A stretch of 64,000 nucleotides of DNA from Burkholderiaceae bacterium (GCA_018261755.1 JAGTRJ010000005.1:29615-93614); one strand, 5' to 3'; counted from the stretch's first letter, positions 16,074 to 25,603 are shown. Numbers and translations: made by a program. The notes: generated by a model from the sequence alone, not told the origin.

Positions 16074-18611
16074 ATGGAACCGATCGACGCCGATTTCTGG
16101 AACCTGCCAGCCGCGCAACTCGATGCCCGGCTCGAATCAGGCATGAACGGGTTGAGCAGCCAGGAAGCCAGCCAGCGTCGTGAACGCTTCGGGCCAAACC
16201 TGCTGAAGGTGCAGCACGAGCGCGCGCTGTTGCTGCAATATCTCGCGCATTTCAAGAATCCGCTGGTGATGATCCTGCTCGCCGCCAGCGCCATCTCTGC
16301 CATGACAGGCGAAATCACCGGCTTTGCCATCATCTGGGCCATCGTGCTGATGAGCGTCACGCTCGATTTCGTGCAGGAACATCGCGCCAACCGCGCGGCC
16401 GAAAAACTCAAGCAGCAGGTCGCGGTCACGGCCACCGTGCTGCGCGACGGCCAGCCTCGCAGCATTCCAATGGCGGAACTCGTTCCCGGCGATGTGGTCC
16501 AACTGTCCGCTGGCGACCTGATGCCGGCCGATTGCCGCCTGCTCGAAGCCAAGGACTTTTTCGTCAACCAGGCACTGCTGACCGGCGAATCCTACCCGGT
16601 GGAGAAACGCGCTGCCGATCTGACCGCTCCCACCGAGGCGCTGGACGAAGCGAGCAACGCGGTATTCATGGGCACCTCGGTCATCAGCGGCATTGGCCGT
16701 GCGATGGTTTGCCGCACCGGCAGCGACACCGCCGTCGGCCGCATTGCCGGCGCGCTGGAAAAGAAAGCGCCGCCGACCGCATTCGAACGCGGCACACACG
16801 ATTTCGGCATGCTGATCATGCGGCTGACCGTACTTCTGGTGCTGTTCGTGTTTCTGGTGAACGCATTGCTGCACCGGCCATTCATGGAATCCTTCCTGTT
16901 CGCGATTGCGCTCGCGGTCGGACTGACGCCGGAACTGCTGCCGATGGTGATTACCGTCACGCTGTCGCGCGGCGCTATGCGAATGGCGAAGGCGCAAGTG
17001 ATCGTCAAGCAACTGATGGCGATCCAGAACCTCGGCAGCATGGACGTGCTGTGCACCGACAAGACCGGCACGCTGACCGAAGCGCACATCCGACTGGTGC
17101 GCCATCTGGATGCCGACGGTGACGACAGCGAATACGTATTGCAGCTTGCCTACCTCAACAGCCATTTTGAAAGCGGCATCAAAAGCCCGCTGGACGACGC
17201 GATTCTCGACCACGAATCGGTCAACATTGAAGGCTGGAACAAGATCGACGAAGTGCCGTTCGATTTCGAGCGCAGGCGCGTATCGGTGCTGCTGGAAAAG
17301 GACGGCCAGCGGCTGCTGGTGGTCAAAGGCGCGCCGGAAGACATCCTGCGGCTATCGACGCAGCACGCGCCGAACCCGGAACATACGGCACAGCCGCTAG
17401 ACGACGCCGCACGTGCGGCCATCGACACGCTCCATGATAGCCTCGGTAACGAAGGCTTCAAGGTACTAGGCATTGCCTGGAAAACGGTTCCGCCGGATCA
17501 CGATCATGCGGTGGTGGACGATGAAACCGAACTGGTATTCGCCGGTTTCGCAGCCTTCCTCGATCCGCCGAAGGAAAGCGCCGGAAATGCGTTCAAGGCG
17601 CTAGTCGCCAGCGGCGTGCTGGTCAAGATTCTGACCGGCGACGGCGAACTGGTCACGCGCCACATCTGCCAGCAGCTCGATATCCCGATCACCGGCGTCC
17701 TCAACGGCAGCGAAATCCAGCAGATGGACGACGTTGCCCTTGCCGTGCGCGTGCAGGAAGCGAACGTCATGTGCCGCGTCACCCCAGCGCAAAAGAACCG
17801 CATTATCCTGCTGCTGAAATCGCAGGGGCACACGGTCGGCTATCTCGGCGACGGCATCAACGACGCGCCGTCACTGCACTCGGCCGATGTCGGCATCTCG
17901 GTCGATTCGGCGGTCGATGTGGCCAAGGAAGCGGCCAACATGATCCTGCTGCGGCAAGACCTCGGCGTACTGCATGCCGGCGTACTCGAAGGACGGCGCA
18001 CGTTCGCCAACATCATGAAATACATCATGATGGGCACCAGTTCGAACTTCGGCAACATGTTCAGCATGGCCGGCGCCACGCTGTTCCTGCCATTCTTGCC
18101 AATGCTGCCGGTGCAGATTTTGCTGAACAACCTGCTGTATGACGTATCCGAACTGCCGATCCCGATGGATTCGGTCGACCGTGAATCGCTCGCCCACCCA
18201 CGCCACTGGGACACCGGCTTCATCCGCAATTTCATGCTCGCCATCGGCCCTATCAGCTCGATCTTCGATTTCCTCACGTTCTACATCATGCTGAAGGTTT
18301 TCGACGCTGGCGAGTCGCTGTTCCAGACCGGCTGGTTTGTTGAATCGCTAGCGACACAGGTGCTGGTGATCTTCGTCATCCGCACGCGGGGCAATCCATT
18401 CAAAAGCCGCCCCAGCCGCGCCCTGATCGCCACCTCGCTCGCGGTCGTGATCGCCGCCGCCGTGTTGCCATTCACCCCGCTGGCCGCGCTGCTCGGCTTC
18501 ACTGCCCCGCCGCCACAGTTTTACCTGCTATTGCTGGCAATGGTTCTGACCTACCTCGTCATCGTTCAAGGCATCAAACGCTGGTTCTACCGCCGTTTTG
18601 CGCACCGCTGA
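16074..18611 (+). CDS. mgtA: Magnesium-translocating P-type ATPase (MgtA/MgtB type)
   Basis: A type-IIIB P-type ATPase that should import Mg2+ driven by ATP. Of about 845 residues, visible are the actuator motif LLTGESYPVEK, the phosphorylation site LCTDKTGTLTEA, the nucleotide domain with VVKGAPEDIL, the hinge GDGINDAPSLHSADVGISVDSAVDVAKEAA and about ten membrane helices, including the family's LLNNLLYDVSELPIPMD before the last helices. It is somewhat shorter at the N-terminus than the E. coli enzyme. Two in-frame ATGs occur (16068, 16074); the second is better placed behind AAAGGG. Confidence 0.92.
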   Translation: MEPIDADFWNLPAAQLDARLESGMNGLSSQEASQRRERFGPNLLKVQHERALLLQYLAHFKNPLVMILLAASAISAMTGEITGFAIIWAIVLMSVTLDFVQEHRANRAAEKLKQQVAVTATVLRDGQPRSIPMAELVPGDVVQLSAGDLMPADCRLLEAKDFFVNQALLTGESYPVEKRAADLTAPTEALDEASNAVFMGTSVISGIGRAMVCRTGSDTAVGRIAGALEKKAPPTAFERGTHDFGMLIMRLTVLLVLFVFLVNALLHRPFMESFLFAIALAVGLTPELLPMVITVTLSRGAMRMAKAQVIVKQLMAIQNLGSMDVLCTDKTGTLTEAHIRLVRHLDADGDDSEYVLQLAYLNSHFESGIKSPLDDAILDHESVNIEGWNKIDEVPFDFERRRVSVLLEKDGQRLLVVKGAPEDILRLSTQHAPNPEHTAQPLDDAARAAIDTLHDSLGNEGFKVLGIAWKTVPPDHDHAVVDDETELVFAGFAAFLDPPKESAGNAFKALVASGVLVKILTGDGELVTRHICQQLDIPITGVLNGSEIQQMDDVALAVRVQEANVMCRVTPAQKNRIILLLKSQGHTVGYLGDGINDAPSLHSADVGISVDSAVDVAKEAANMILLRQDLGVLHAGVLEGRRTFANIMKYIMMGTSSNFGNMFSMAGATLFLPFLPMLPVQILLNNLLYDVSELPIPMDSVDRESLAHPRHWDTGFIRNFMLAIGPISSIFDFLTFYIMLKVFDAGESLFQTGWFVESLATQVLVIFVIRTRGNPFKSRPSRALIATSLAVVIAAAVLPFTPLAALLGFTAPPPQFYLLLLAMVLTYLVIVQGIKRWFYRRFAHR

Positions 18612-19148
18612 GGCCAAGCAAAATAGGCGCCGTTGAAATATTTCAGACACTCTTACACCAACAAGACATGAACACTTGATGTCTCCAGAATCCTTCATCA
18701 CAAATTTGACTGAAACCTCTGATTCCGACTGGCAGCCAGTTTCCGGCGCTGACGTGATCGGGCTGGGCGAAAATCTGATTGAACGCTGGACGTTACATGA
18801 AGAATGAGCGTGCGCAGGAAATTCCGCTGGTGGGGGATCAGCGACCATGACTGGACGGAAATTTTCAACCGATGAGGACTTCTGTCGTCGGATGCGCGAT
18901 CGGCAACACCTCCCACCTACTCGGTTTGCTGGACGCGCAGTTTGCGCTCTAGTGGCTGTGGCGTGAATCGCGCGCATCCGGTGTATGAAGAGCAACACCA
19001 GAGCGACCTTGAACACCACCTTAACCAACGAACTGAAGCTGCCAACATTCTTCGCTTGCGAATCGAAAACGCTGGACAATATGACGCCATGTCGGATTAA
19101 ATCATTGCTCGAATTCTAACCATTACACTATCCAACCAGGGAGCGACC
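18612..19148. other. 537-base region without an intact gene; possible coding remnants
   Basis: Short protein-like stretches appear in different frames, each closed by a stop: MSPESFITNLTETSDSDWQ... from 18678 (43 codons), AIGNTSHLLGLLDAQFAL ending near 18950, and VYEEQHQSDLEHHLNQRT... from 18981 to 19100. They look like a decayed gene or genes, but I cannot name a parent family. No repeat copy or promoter is obvious. Confidence 0.35.
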
Positions 19149-19577
19149 GTGAAACTCCGCCTGCTGTTTGCCGCCATACCATTCGTAGCCATCAGCACCC
19201 TCGCGCTGGCGGCCGAACCGTCGTGTCTGGAATACGAACCCGCCGAAGTGACTCTGACAGGCAAGCTCAAGCGCTACACCTTTCCCGGCCCGCCAAACTT
19301 CGAGAGCGTGGCCAAAGGCGACATGGCCGAAACCGGCTATTACCTGCAACTGAAGAAAGCGGTGTGCATGAACGGCAATCCGGATTCGGCCGACTCCTAT
19401 CCGCAAAAGAATGTGGATTTCATACAGCTGTTTCTTTCGTCGCAGCAAATCAAGAAGCTCAAGCCCCGACTGGGCAAGGAAATCAGCCTGAAGGGCACGC
19501 TGTTTGCGCGCCACACAGGGCACCATCACGCGCCGCTGATTCTCAAGCTTGCCGAGCAGGCCGAAAAGAAACGCTGA
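19149..19577 (+). CDS. Small secreted protein, DUF4431-like
   Basis: The 142-residue product begins with a cleavable signal peptide (KLRLLFAAIPFVAISTLALAAEP), so it should be periplasmic. The mature part, with EPAEVTLTGKLKRYTFPGPPNFES and KGTLFARHTGHHHAPLIL, resembles DUF4431-type domains, which look like a small beta-barrel. Two cysteines (one near the mature N-terminus, one in KKAVCMNG) could form a disulfide. The start is GTG, eight bases after GGGAG. Function unknown; it is not obviously part of the iron operon that follows. Confidence 0.75.
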   Translation: MKLRLLFAAIPFVAISTLALAAEPSCLEYEPAEVTLTGKLKRYTFPGPPNFESVAKGDMAETGYYLQLKKAVCMNGNPDSADSYPQKNVDFIQLFLSSQQIKKLKPRLGKEISLKGTLFARHTGHHHAPLILKLAEQAEKKR

Positions 19578-19633
19578 ATTTATTCCACATGGCTGGCGAA
19601 TGCATGGTTTCATACTTGTTACCGCTTGCAATC

Positions 19634-19757
19634 AAAAAAAAAACAACTGACTGAAACACAACACCCAGTCAATAAGGCTAAAAAATATACTCCGCACAGT
19701 ATTTTTTAACAGCCAGCAAAACCAAGGCCAAACATCGCATTTTGGTCACATACACTG
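19634..19757 (-). repeat. Dispersed repeat copy D (nearly full length)
   Basis: Read on the minus strand: a diverged left end (GTGTATGTGACC), then TTTGGCC, TTTTGCTGGCTGTT, the core AAATACTGTGCGGAGTATAT followed by T's, AGCCTTATTGAC and the right end TTTCAGTCAGTTG. It is the only long copy oriented against both neighbouring genes. Confidence 0.75.
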
Positions 19758-19890
19758 CAATTTTTCTCTAAAAATTGATTGATGCGCCCGAATTTCTATT
19801 CGTGCCAGCATCTTTTGGCCTTGTGCAAGCCGGCTTTCTGTTGCCGCCAAACCAGCTATGACATGTGTTCGCTCCTTTTGGCAAAAGTCA

Positions 19891-19932
19891 TTGACTCCCC
19901 CACACATGCGCATGATAATCATTCTCATTATC
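19891..19932 (+). promoter_or_regulatory. Sigma-70 promoter with Fur box, iron-uptake operon
   Basis: TTGACT (19891-19896) and GATAAT (19914-19919) are exactly 17 bases apart. The 19-bp sequence at 19914-19932 (GATAATCATTCTCATTATC) matches the Fur consensus at about 15 of 19 positions and covers the -10 element, so iron-loaded Fur should block RNA polymerase. Confidence 0.88.
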
Positions 19933-19953
19933 AACAAAAATGGAGCAACATTC

Positions 19954-22206
19954 ATGGCTCGCCCTCAAGTCCGCACACTTTCGACACAGAACGCTGATGC
20001 CTACCAACAGAAACATAAACCAACCACACTCGTTGCAGCCATGCAGCGCGTTTTCTTCGGATTAGCCTTTGGCTTAGCGGTTCTGCCCCAGGTTTCACAG
20101 GCGCAGTCGACCAATGCGGACACGAACTCTGATGAAGCCAGACTTCCCACAGTAAACGTTACCTCAAACAAAGTGCATCATCCTGCAGATCTTCCTCCCC
20201 CGTACGCAGGCGGACAGGTGGCAAAAGGGGCAAGGCTTGGTTTGCTCGGCAATCAGGATGTCATGGATATGCCGTTCAATGTCACCAGCTATACCAACGA
20301 AACCATCCAGAACCAGCAAGCAAGAACCATTGCTGATGTCGTGGCCAATGATCCCTCTGTACGAAACACCACATCAAGCGGCCACATGTATGAAAATTTC
20401 CGTATCCGCGGTTTTGACGTGAATGCGTCTGAAATGGCCATCAATGGCATGTTCGGTGTCTCTCCCATCGGGCACGTTCCGCTTGAGTTCATCGAGCGTG
20501 TCGAGGTCCTCAAGGGGCCAAGCGCTCTTTTCAGCGGCATGCCGCCCGGCGGCGGCGTGGGCGGCGTGGTCAACCTTGTGCCCAAGCGGGCTGAAAATGA
20601 CCCACTGACGCGCGTTTCCGTTGGCTTCCAGTCAGAAGGCCAAGCGGGGGCAACGATTGATCTCGGCCGTCGTTTTGGCGAGCACAAGGAGTGGGGCGTG
20701 CGCGTGAATAGCGCTCACAGTGATGGCGATACCGAACTGAATGGGCAATCCAAGAAACGCGAATTCCTGTCTGCGGCGCTAGATTACCGCAGCCGCGATC
20801 TGACGGCATCCCTGGATGCCTACCATAGCAAGGAAGCCTTCAATGGCGGCACACCGGCGATGTACTGGTTCCAGGGCGGCATCCCGATTCCAGCCGCGCG
20901 CGACCCGAAAACCAACCTATTTCCCGGAACGAATGGATCACTGGAAAGCAATGGCGTAGTTGCCCGCGCAGAATACGCATTCAACAAGAATCTGTCGGCT
21001 TTTGCTGGTGTCGGCGTAATGAACTTCGATTCTGCTGGCTTCATTAACGGTACCCATGCGCGCAATATTGCCGCCAATGGCAATTTCTCTGCAATTGTCA
21101 ACAATACCCGTTCATATACCGACAGCGTTGCCGCAGAGGCCGGACTACGGTCCAAATTTGCCACCGACAACGTGCTACATGAAATGGTGCTGCATGCCTC
21201 AAATCTGGAACAGGAAAATGGTTCTGCCACCAACTTCGCCAGCTCGGTCACGTCCAACATTTACAAACCAGCAACTTCGCTCACCATGCCAGCCACACCA
21301 GCCTATGCCCCCAAGACAAGCGAAACCACGCTGTCGAGCGTCGCGCTGGTGGACACGATGTCGATGCTGAATGACACCGTCCGCCTGACGCTCGGCCTGC
21401 GCAACCAGACGGTCAAGAGCAAGAATTTCAGCACCAGCGGCGCTGTGACCTCATCCTACGACAAGAGCGCAGTCACGCCCGCGGCGGCGGTGGTCGTCAA
21501 GCCATGGGGACCCAATCTCTCGCTATACGCCAATTATGTGCAAGGCCTGAGCCAGGGAAGCACGGTCACGGACACTGCAGCCACCAATTATCAGCATGTG
21601 TTTGCCCCCTACAAGACCGAGCAAAAGGAAATCGGTGCCAAATGGAATGCCGGCACTTTCACGCATACCGCCAGCCTGTTTGAGATTACCAAACCGAGCC
21701 TGGTTGCGCTCGGCAGCAGCGTCAACCCGACCTACTCGGATGAAGGCGAAAAGCGGGTTCGTGGCCTGGAATGGAATACCTTCGGTGAAATTTCGCGCGG
21801 AGTGCGAGTGCTGGGCGGCCTCACCTATGGCAAGGGAGAGCAAACACGGAGCGCCTACGGCAAATATGATGGCAAGGAAGCCATCGCGTCACCGCGCTGG
21901 CAGGGCAATCTTGGCGCGGAATGGGATACGCCCTGGATGGCAGGCCTGACCTTGAGCGGGCGCGTCAATGCCACCAGCAGCCAGTTCCTTGATGCGGCCA
22001 ATGCCCAGCAAATTCCTTCCTGGACCACGGTCGATGTCGGCGCGCGTTACACCACGCGCGTGGATGGCAAGAAACTGATCTTGCGCCTGAGCGTCAATAA
22101 CCTGTTTAACCGCCAGTACTGGTCTGGCAGCTTCAGCGACAACTACGCCATGGCCACATTGGGTGCGCCTCGCACGGTTACCGCCTCAGCCAGCATGGAT
22201 TTCTAA
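19954..22206 (+). CDS. TonB-dependent ferric-siderophore receptor
   Basis: The 750-residue outer-membrane receptor starts at the ATG after GGAG (19942-19945); the frame extends further upstream but runs through the Fur box. An N-terminal signal (FFGLAFGLAVLPQVSQAQS) is followed by a TonB-box-like LPTVNVTS, the plug domain (NVTSYTNETIQNQQARTIADVVANDPSVR, FRIRGFDVN, VEVLKGPSALFSGMPPGGGVGGVVN) and a 22-strand-type barrel ending in a terminal phenylalanine (ASASMDF). The plug run is typical of ferrichrome/hydroxamate-type siderophore receptors, but the ligand is not known. First gene of a Fur-controlled operon with an esterase and a PepSY membrane protein. Confidence 0.93.
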   Translation: MARPQVRTLSTQNADAYQQKHKPTTLVAAMQRVFFGLAFGLAVLPQVSQAQSTNADTNSDEARLPTVNVTSNKVHHPADLPPPYAGGQVAKGARLGLLGNQDVMDMPFNVTSYTNETIQNQQARTIADVVANDPSVRNTTSSGHMYENFRIRGFDVNASEMAINGMFGVSPIGHVPLEFIERVEVLKGPSALFSGMPPGGGVGGVVNLVPKRAENDPLTRVSVGFQSEGQAGATIDLGRRFGEHKEWGVRVNSAHSDGDTELNGQSKKREFLSAALDYRSRDLTASLDAYHSKEAFNGGTPAMYWFQGGIPIPAARDPKTNLFPGTNGSLESNGVVARAEYAFNKNLSAFAGVGVMNFDSAGFINGTHARNIAANGNFSAIVNNTRSYTDSVAAEAGLRSKFATDNVLHEMVLHASNLEQENGSATNFASSVTSNIYKPATSLTMPATPAYAPKTSETTLSSVALVDTMSMLNDTVRLTLGLRNQTVKSKNFSTSGAVTSSYDKSAVTPAAAVVVKPWGPNLSLYANYVQGLSQGSTVTDTAATNYQHVFAPYKTEQKEIGAKWNAGTFTHTASLFEITKPSLVALGSSVNPTYSDEGEKRVRGLEWNTFGEISRGVRVLGGLTYGKGEQTRSAYGKYDGKEAIASPRWQGNLGAEWDTPWMAGLTLSGRVNATSSQFLDAANAQQIPSWTTVDVGARYTTRVDGKKLILRLSVNNLFNRQYWSGSFSDNYAMATLGAPRTVTASASMDF

Positions 22207-22212
22207 TCACGT

Positions 22213-23127
22213 ATGTTGCTGCTGAAAAACATGATGTATTGCTGTGTTCTGGCACTGGCGGCACTCGCGCTGCCGGTGCCGGCTACGGCCGAAAGCAATC
22301 ATTGGTCGGATGTGACGCTTCCGGCATCACGCCAAATCGACATCAGCGCCCCCCGAACTGGAAACTGCTACCGTATTTTCGTATCGGTACCATCTGCCCC
22401 GCCACCGGCTGAAGGTTATCCCGTGCTGTATGTGCTGGACGGGAATGCCGCTTTCCCAGTGGCGGCTTTTCTTGCTCGCAGTGCAGCCAGCCGCCGTAAA
22501 GTCACTGGCCTCCAGCCTCCACTGGTGGTCGGCATCGGCTACCAGGGGGACGCGGACTTTGATGTCAAGGCACGACAGCGGGATTACACCATCGGCCAGC
22601 CCCAAGCTGGTGCCGCCCCCACCGAAGGCGGCGCGGATCGCTTTCTCGACTTTATCGAACAGGAACTCAAGCCAATGATTGCCGCCAGCTACCCCGTCAA
22701 CAACCGGCGGCAGGCATTATTCGGCCACTCCTTCGGCGGCTTGCTGGTGCTGCATGCGCTGTTTACCAGACCCGGCAGTTATTCCACCTTCCTGGCATCC
22801 AGTCCTTCCATCTGGTGGCACGACAAGCTGGTCTTGGCCGAATTGCCCAAGCTGACGAATAACGCTAGGCACGACCTGCCACGGGTTCAGATCAGCGTCG
22901 GCGCTCTCGAAGACCAGCCACGCAAAGGCAATTATCCGCCGCAGATGTTAGCCATGCTGGCCAAACGCCCCATGGTGACCGAAGCGCGCGCCCTGGCAGC
23001 ACACTTGCAGCAAATGCCTGACTGGCACCACCGAGTGGCCTACTACGAACTGGAAGGGGAAGACCACGGGCCAGCGTGGCTACCAGCGATGACGCGCGGC
23101 ATGCAATTTTTTCTGGAACAACCCTGA
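22213..23127 (+). CDS. Periplasmic alpha/beta-hydrolase, siderophore-esterase-like
   Basis: The 304-residue protein has an N-terminal signal peptide (ending PVPATAES), so it acts in the periplasm or envelope. It shows the esterase nucleophile elbow FGHSFGGLLVLHAL, followed by SPSIWWHD, and a C-terminal histidine in EGEDHGPAW. This pattern is that of IroE/Fes-like hydrolases, which cut ester-linked siderophores such as enterobactin derivatives. Its position six bases after the receptor gene suggests that it trims the siderophore imported by that receptor. A role in ester hydrolysis is well supported; the substrate is inference. Confidence 0.85.
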   Translation: MLLLKNMMYCCVLALAALALPVPATAESNHWSDVTLPASRQIDISAPRTGNCYRIFVSVPSAPPPAEGYPVLYVLDGNAAFPVAAFLARSAASRRKVTGLQPPLVVGIGYQGDADFDVKARQRDYTIGQPQAGAAPTEGGADRFLDFIEQELKPMIAASYPVNNRRQALFGHSFGGLLVLHALFTRPGSYSTFLASSPSIWWHDKLVLAELPKLTNNARHDLPRVQISVGALEDQPRKGNYPPQMLAMLAKRPMVTEARALAAHLQQMPDWHHRVAYYELEGEDHGPAWLPAMTRGMQFFLEQP

Positions 23128-23161
23128 CCACCCAAACCATTGATTGCTACCGGAAAAAGCC

Positions 23162-23443
23162 ATGTCCAGCATTCACCTGTTTGCATTTCTGGAACTTGCT
23201 GCCTTGCCAGCAGGTTGTTCCTGCCTCTATCTCGCTTCGCCCAATCAGCGCTGGCTGGCAAATGCGTTGCCTTACCGCGGCATCAGGCGATTCGGCGTTG
23301 TCTTGCTGGTTGCCAGTTTGCTGGCTCTCATCAAGAGAATGCAGCCGGCTGCTGCCATTTTCGTTTTCATTATCTCGGTGATGCTGCTGTTTATCCTGTT
23401 TTCCTATGTCGGCGCACTCATCTCGGCAAAGAGAGGGCGTTAG
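23162..23443 (+). CDS. Small membrane protein of iron-uptake operon, DUF3325-like
   Basis: The 93-residue protein has three hydrophobic segments and a charged loop (ALPYRGIRRFGVVLL). It resembles the DUF3325 group, small membrane proteins that recur beside TonB receptors and PepSY proteins. The ATG at 23162 is preferred over an upstream TTG. The next gene begins two bases after its stop, so the two are probably translated together. Function unknown. Confidence 0.65.
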   Translation: MSSIHLFAFLELAALPAGCSCLYLASPNQRWLANALPYRGIRRFGVVLLVASLLALIKRMQPAAAIFVFIISVMLLFILFSYVGALISAKRGR

Positions 23444-23444
23444 C

Positions 23445-23735
23445 ATGAGACCTCCCAAACCACACCTGATCCAACGTGACTGGATAGCCAAGACATCGGC
23501 TGGCCTGCTGCTCGGCTTCACGCTTGGGCTGGGGTGCAGCGGTCTGTTTGCGCATTTGTGCGCGGACATGCCGCTCTCAATCAGGTCGCAGCTGGCGATG
23601 TGGATGGTGGCACCCGTCTGGCTGTGCACCCTGAGCGCCACATATCTTTTTGCCAGCGGCCTGCGTGCCTGGCTCTGGCTGGGATGCGCCAACTTGCTGC
23701 TCTTCGGTTTGCTTGGCCTAGCTCGCCTGTCCTGA
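23445..23735 (+). CDS. Small membrane protein of iron-uptake operon, DUF3649-like
   Basis: The 96-residue protein has three hydrophobic segments, with WMVAPVWLCTLSATYLFASGLRAWLWL in its C-terminal half resembling DUF3649 proteins. A GAGAGGG ribosome-binding site precedes the ATG at 23445. It lies between the DUF3325-like and PepSY genes, an arrangement known from other betaproteobacterial and pseudomonad iron loci. Function unknown; a role with the inner-membrane PepSY protein is plausible. Confidence 0.65.
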   Translation: MRPPKPHLIQRDWIAKTSAGLLLGFTLGLGCSGLFAHLCADMPLSIRSQLAMWMVAPVWLCTLSATYLFASGLRAWLWLGCANLLLFGLLGLARLS

Positions 23736-23783
23736 CAATGCAAGCATGAACAACAGCCCCTGTCATTCAAATTAAGCGCCATC

Positions 23784-25442
23784 ATGAAAGCAGACACCCT
23801 CCGCGTTTACAAATCGGTCCACACCTGGGCCGGCATCATCAGCGGCATGGCCTTGTTCATCGGCTTCTACGCTGGTGCGCTGACCATTTTCAAGCAGCCT
23901 TTGACCCGCTGGGCAACCCCGCCCGCCATCCATCAAGCGGTGCCTTTGGAACAGGCGCAGCAGTTGATCGTCAAAACATTGCAGCAGCAACCGACAGTGG
24001 CCAAAGACTTCCAGATCCATCTGCGACAGGACGAACAGGTTCCGGCGCGCATGAGCTGGCGGGTGCCTGATCCGAATGCCGACGATCATGACCAGTTTTC
24101 GACCAGGCACTATACCGCCAGACTGGATGCCAATGGCCTGGCAGCAATCGAGCAATCCCAGCCGGCGCCCGTGGCCGAATTCATTGATGTGCTGCACCGC
24201 GTCGTTGGCTTGCCGGTGGACAATGACCCGGCTCGCTGGTTCATGGGTGCCGTCGCCATACTGTATTTTCTGGCGCTGGTGTCGGGTGTGATCCTGTTGC
24301 TGCCGTCGCTGGTCAGGGATTTCTTTGCCATGCGCGTGGGCAAAAACCTCAAGCGCATGTGGCTTGATGCGCATAATGTCGTCGGTATCATCAGCTTGCC
24401 GTTTCACGTACTGATAGCGTTGACAGCCGTGGTTTTTGCCTTCCATGACGGTATTTACCTGCTGCAAAACCACCTACTACACGACGACAAAATGGCGACT
24501 GCCTTCCGCGGGCCGCGCGCAAATGCGGGCGTACCGCTGGCGCGCGAACCAGCCAACATGCGCACGCCAGCCGAACTGGTCGCCTCAGTCCGCGCACTCT
24601 CCCCCACCTTTGAGCCATCCGCACTGCAATACCAGCACATCACCAGCCCCAGAGCGGTGGTGCGCATCTGGGGCAGCGACAGCACTGCTGTCATGCCTCG
24701 CGCACGCGGCGGCTTTGTCGCCGTTGACCCATATAGCGGCAAAGTGGTCAACAGCGATTACCTGCCCGGCAAACAAAACGCCCCCAGCCTGATTATCAGC
24801 AGCCTGTTTGCGCTACACATGGGTTCCTTTGGTGGCACACCAGTCAAATGGATGTATTTCCTGCTGGGCATGGCGGGCGCGTGGCTGTTTTACAGCGGCA
24901 ACCTGCTGTGGATAGAAAGCCGCCGCCGCAAAGCTGCACGTGGAAGCCCTAACATACCTGTGCAGACGCTGTCTGCACGCATGATGGCGTCCGGCACAAT
25001 CGGCGTTTGCCTGGGGTGCATATGCGGCATCTCGCTCATCATCACCGGCAGCAAGTGGCTACATGGTCATGTGGGGAATTTGTATGAATGGCTGCGCATT
25101 CTTTACTACGCAACTTTTTTTGGATGCATTATCTGGGCGTTCTGGCGCGGGGTGGCACGGGCCGCAGTACACCTGCTTTGGCTGGCAACACTACTCACTC
25201 TGGCCATTCCGCTCACCAGCTTGCTGGCCTGGCTTTTCCCAGCAACCGGCTTATGGGTCAACCCCTCTGCCGCGGCTCTGGGCGTTGACGCAACCGCTTT
25301 CGCTGGCGCACTGGGATTTGCCTGGATGGCAAGGGCAACGTCACATCGAATCTGGCGCAATGAGGAACGTGATAGCGTCTGGTCTGGCTATGCGCCAACA
25401 CGTCAAATTGCCATTTCTGGCAAGCAGACTCATGACGGTTAA
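23784..25442 (+). CDS. PepSY-associated transmembrane protein (putative ferric-siderophore reductase)
   Basis: The 552-residue inner-membrane protein starts with the characteristic VYKSVHTWAGIISGMALFIGFYAG helix. It has further helices near residues 150-175, 200-225, 355-375 and a cluster at the C-terminal end, with two large periplasmic PepSY-type loops between. Conserved histidines in helices (HTW, HVLIALTAVVF, FALHMGSFGG) suggest haem or iron binding. Related operon proteins are thought to reduce siderophore-bound iron at the inner membrane. Last gene of the Fur-controlled operon; a degenerate repeat copy lies 60 bases downstream. Confidence 0.85.
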   Translation: MKADTLRVYKSVHTWAGIISGMALFIGFYAGALTIFKQPLTRWATPPAIHQAVPLEQAQQLIVKTLQQQPTVAKDFQIHLRQDEQVPARMSWRVPDPNADDHDQFSTRHYTARLDANGLAAIEQSQPAPVAEFIDVLHRVVGLPVDNDPARWFMGAVAILYFLALVSGVILLLPSLVRDFFAMRVGKNLKRMWLDAHNVVGIISLPFHVLIALTAVVFAFHDGIYLLQNHLLHDDKMATAFRGPRANAGVPLAREPANMRTPAELVASVRALSPTFEPSALQYQHITSPRAVVRIWGSDSTAVMPRARGGFVAVDPYSGKVVNSDYLPGKQNAPSLIISSLFALHMGSFGGTPVKWMYFLLGMAGAWLFYSGNLLWIESRRRKAARGSPNIPVQTLSARMMASGTIGVCLGCICGISLIITGSKWLHGHVGNLYEWLRILYYATFFGCIIWAFWRGVARAAVHLLWLATLLTLAIPLTSLLAWLFPATGLWVNPSAAALGVDATAFAGALGFAWMARATSHRIWRNEERDSVWSGYAPTRQIAISGKQTHDG

Positions 25443-25500
25443 TGGAGATTGAGCAGCAACGCGTTCAAGAATCCGGTGCTGCGGCCAACGGTTGGTTTTT

Positions 25501-25551
25501 AGGCCGCCAGCCAGCAAAAAAATACTCCACCTAGTATTAAAAATGGCCTCC
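25501..25551. repeat. Dispersed repeat core (copy F) between convergent genes
   Basis: AGGCC...AGCCAGC, AAATACTCC-ACC-TAGTATTAAAAATGGCCT: the core palindrome is flanked by GGCC on both sides, giving a nested hairpin. It lies between the PepSY and CorA stop codons and may also help end transcription. Confidence 0.55.
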
Positions 25552-25603
25552 GAAATATGGCATGGCAACATCATTTCAGACAATACACCCCGTTTAATCC
25601 GTT

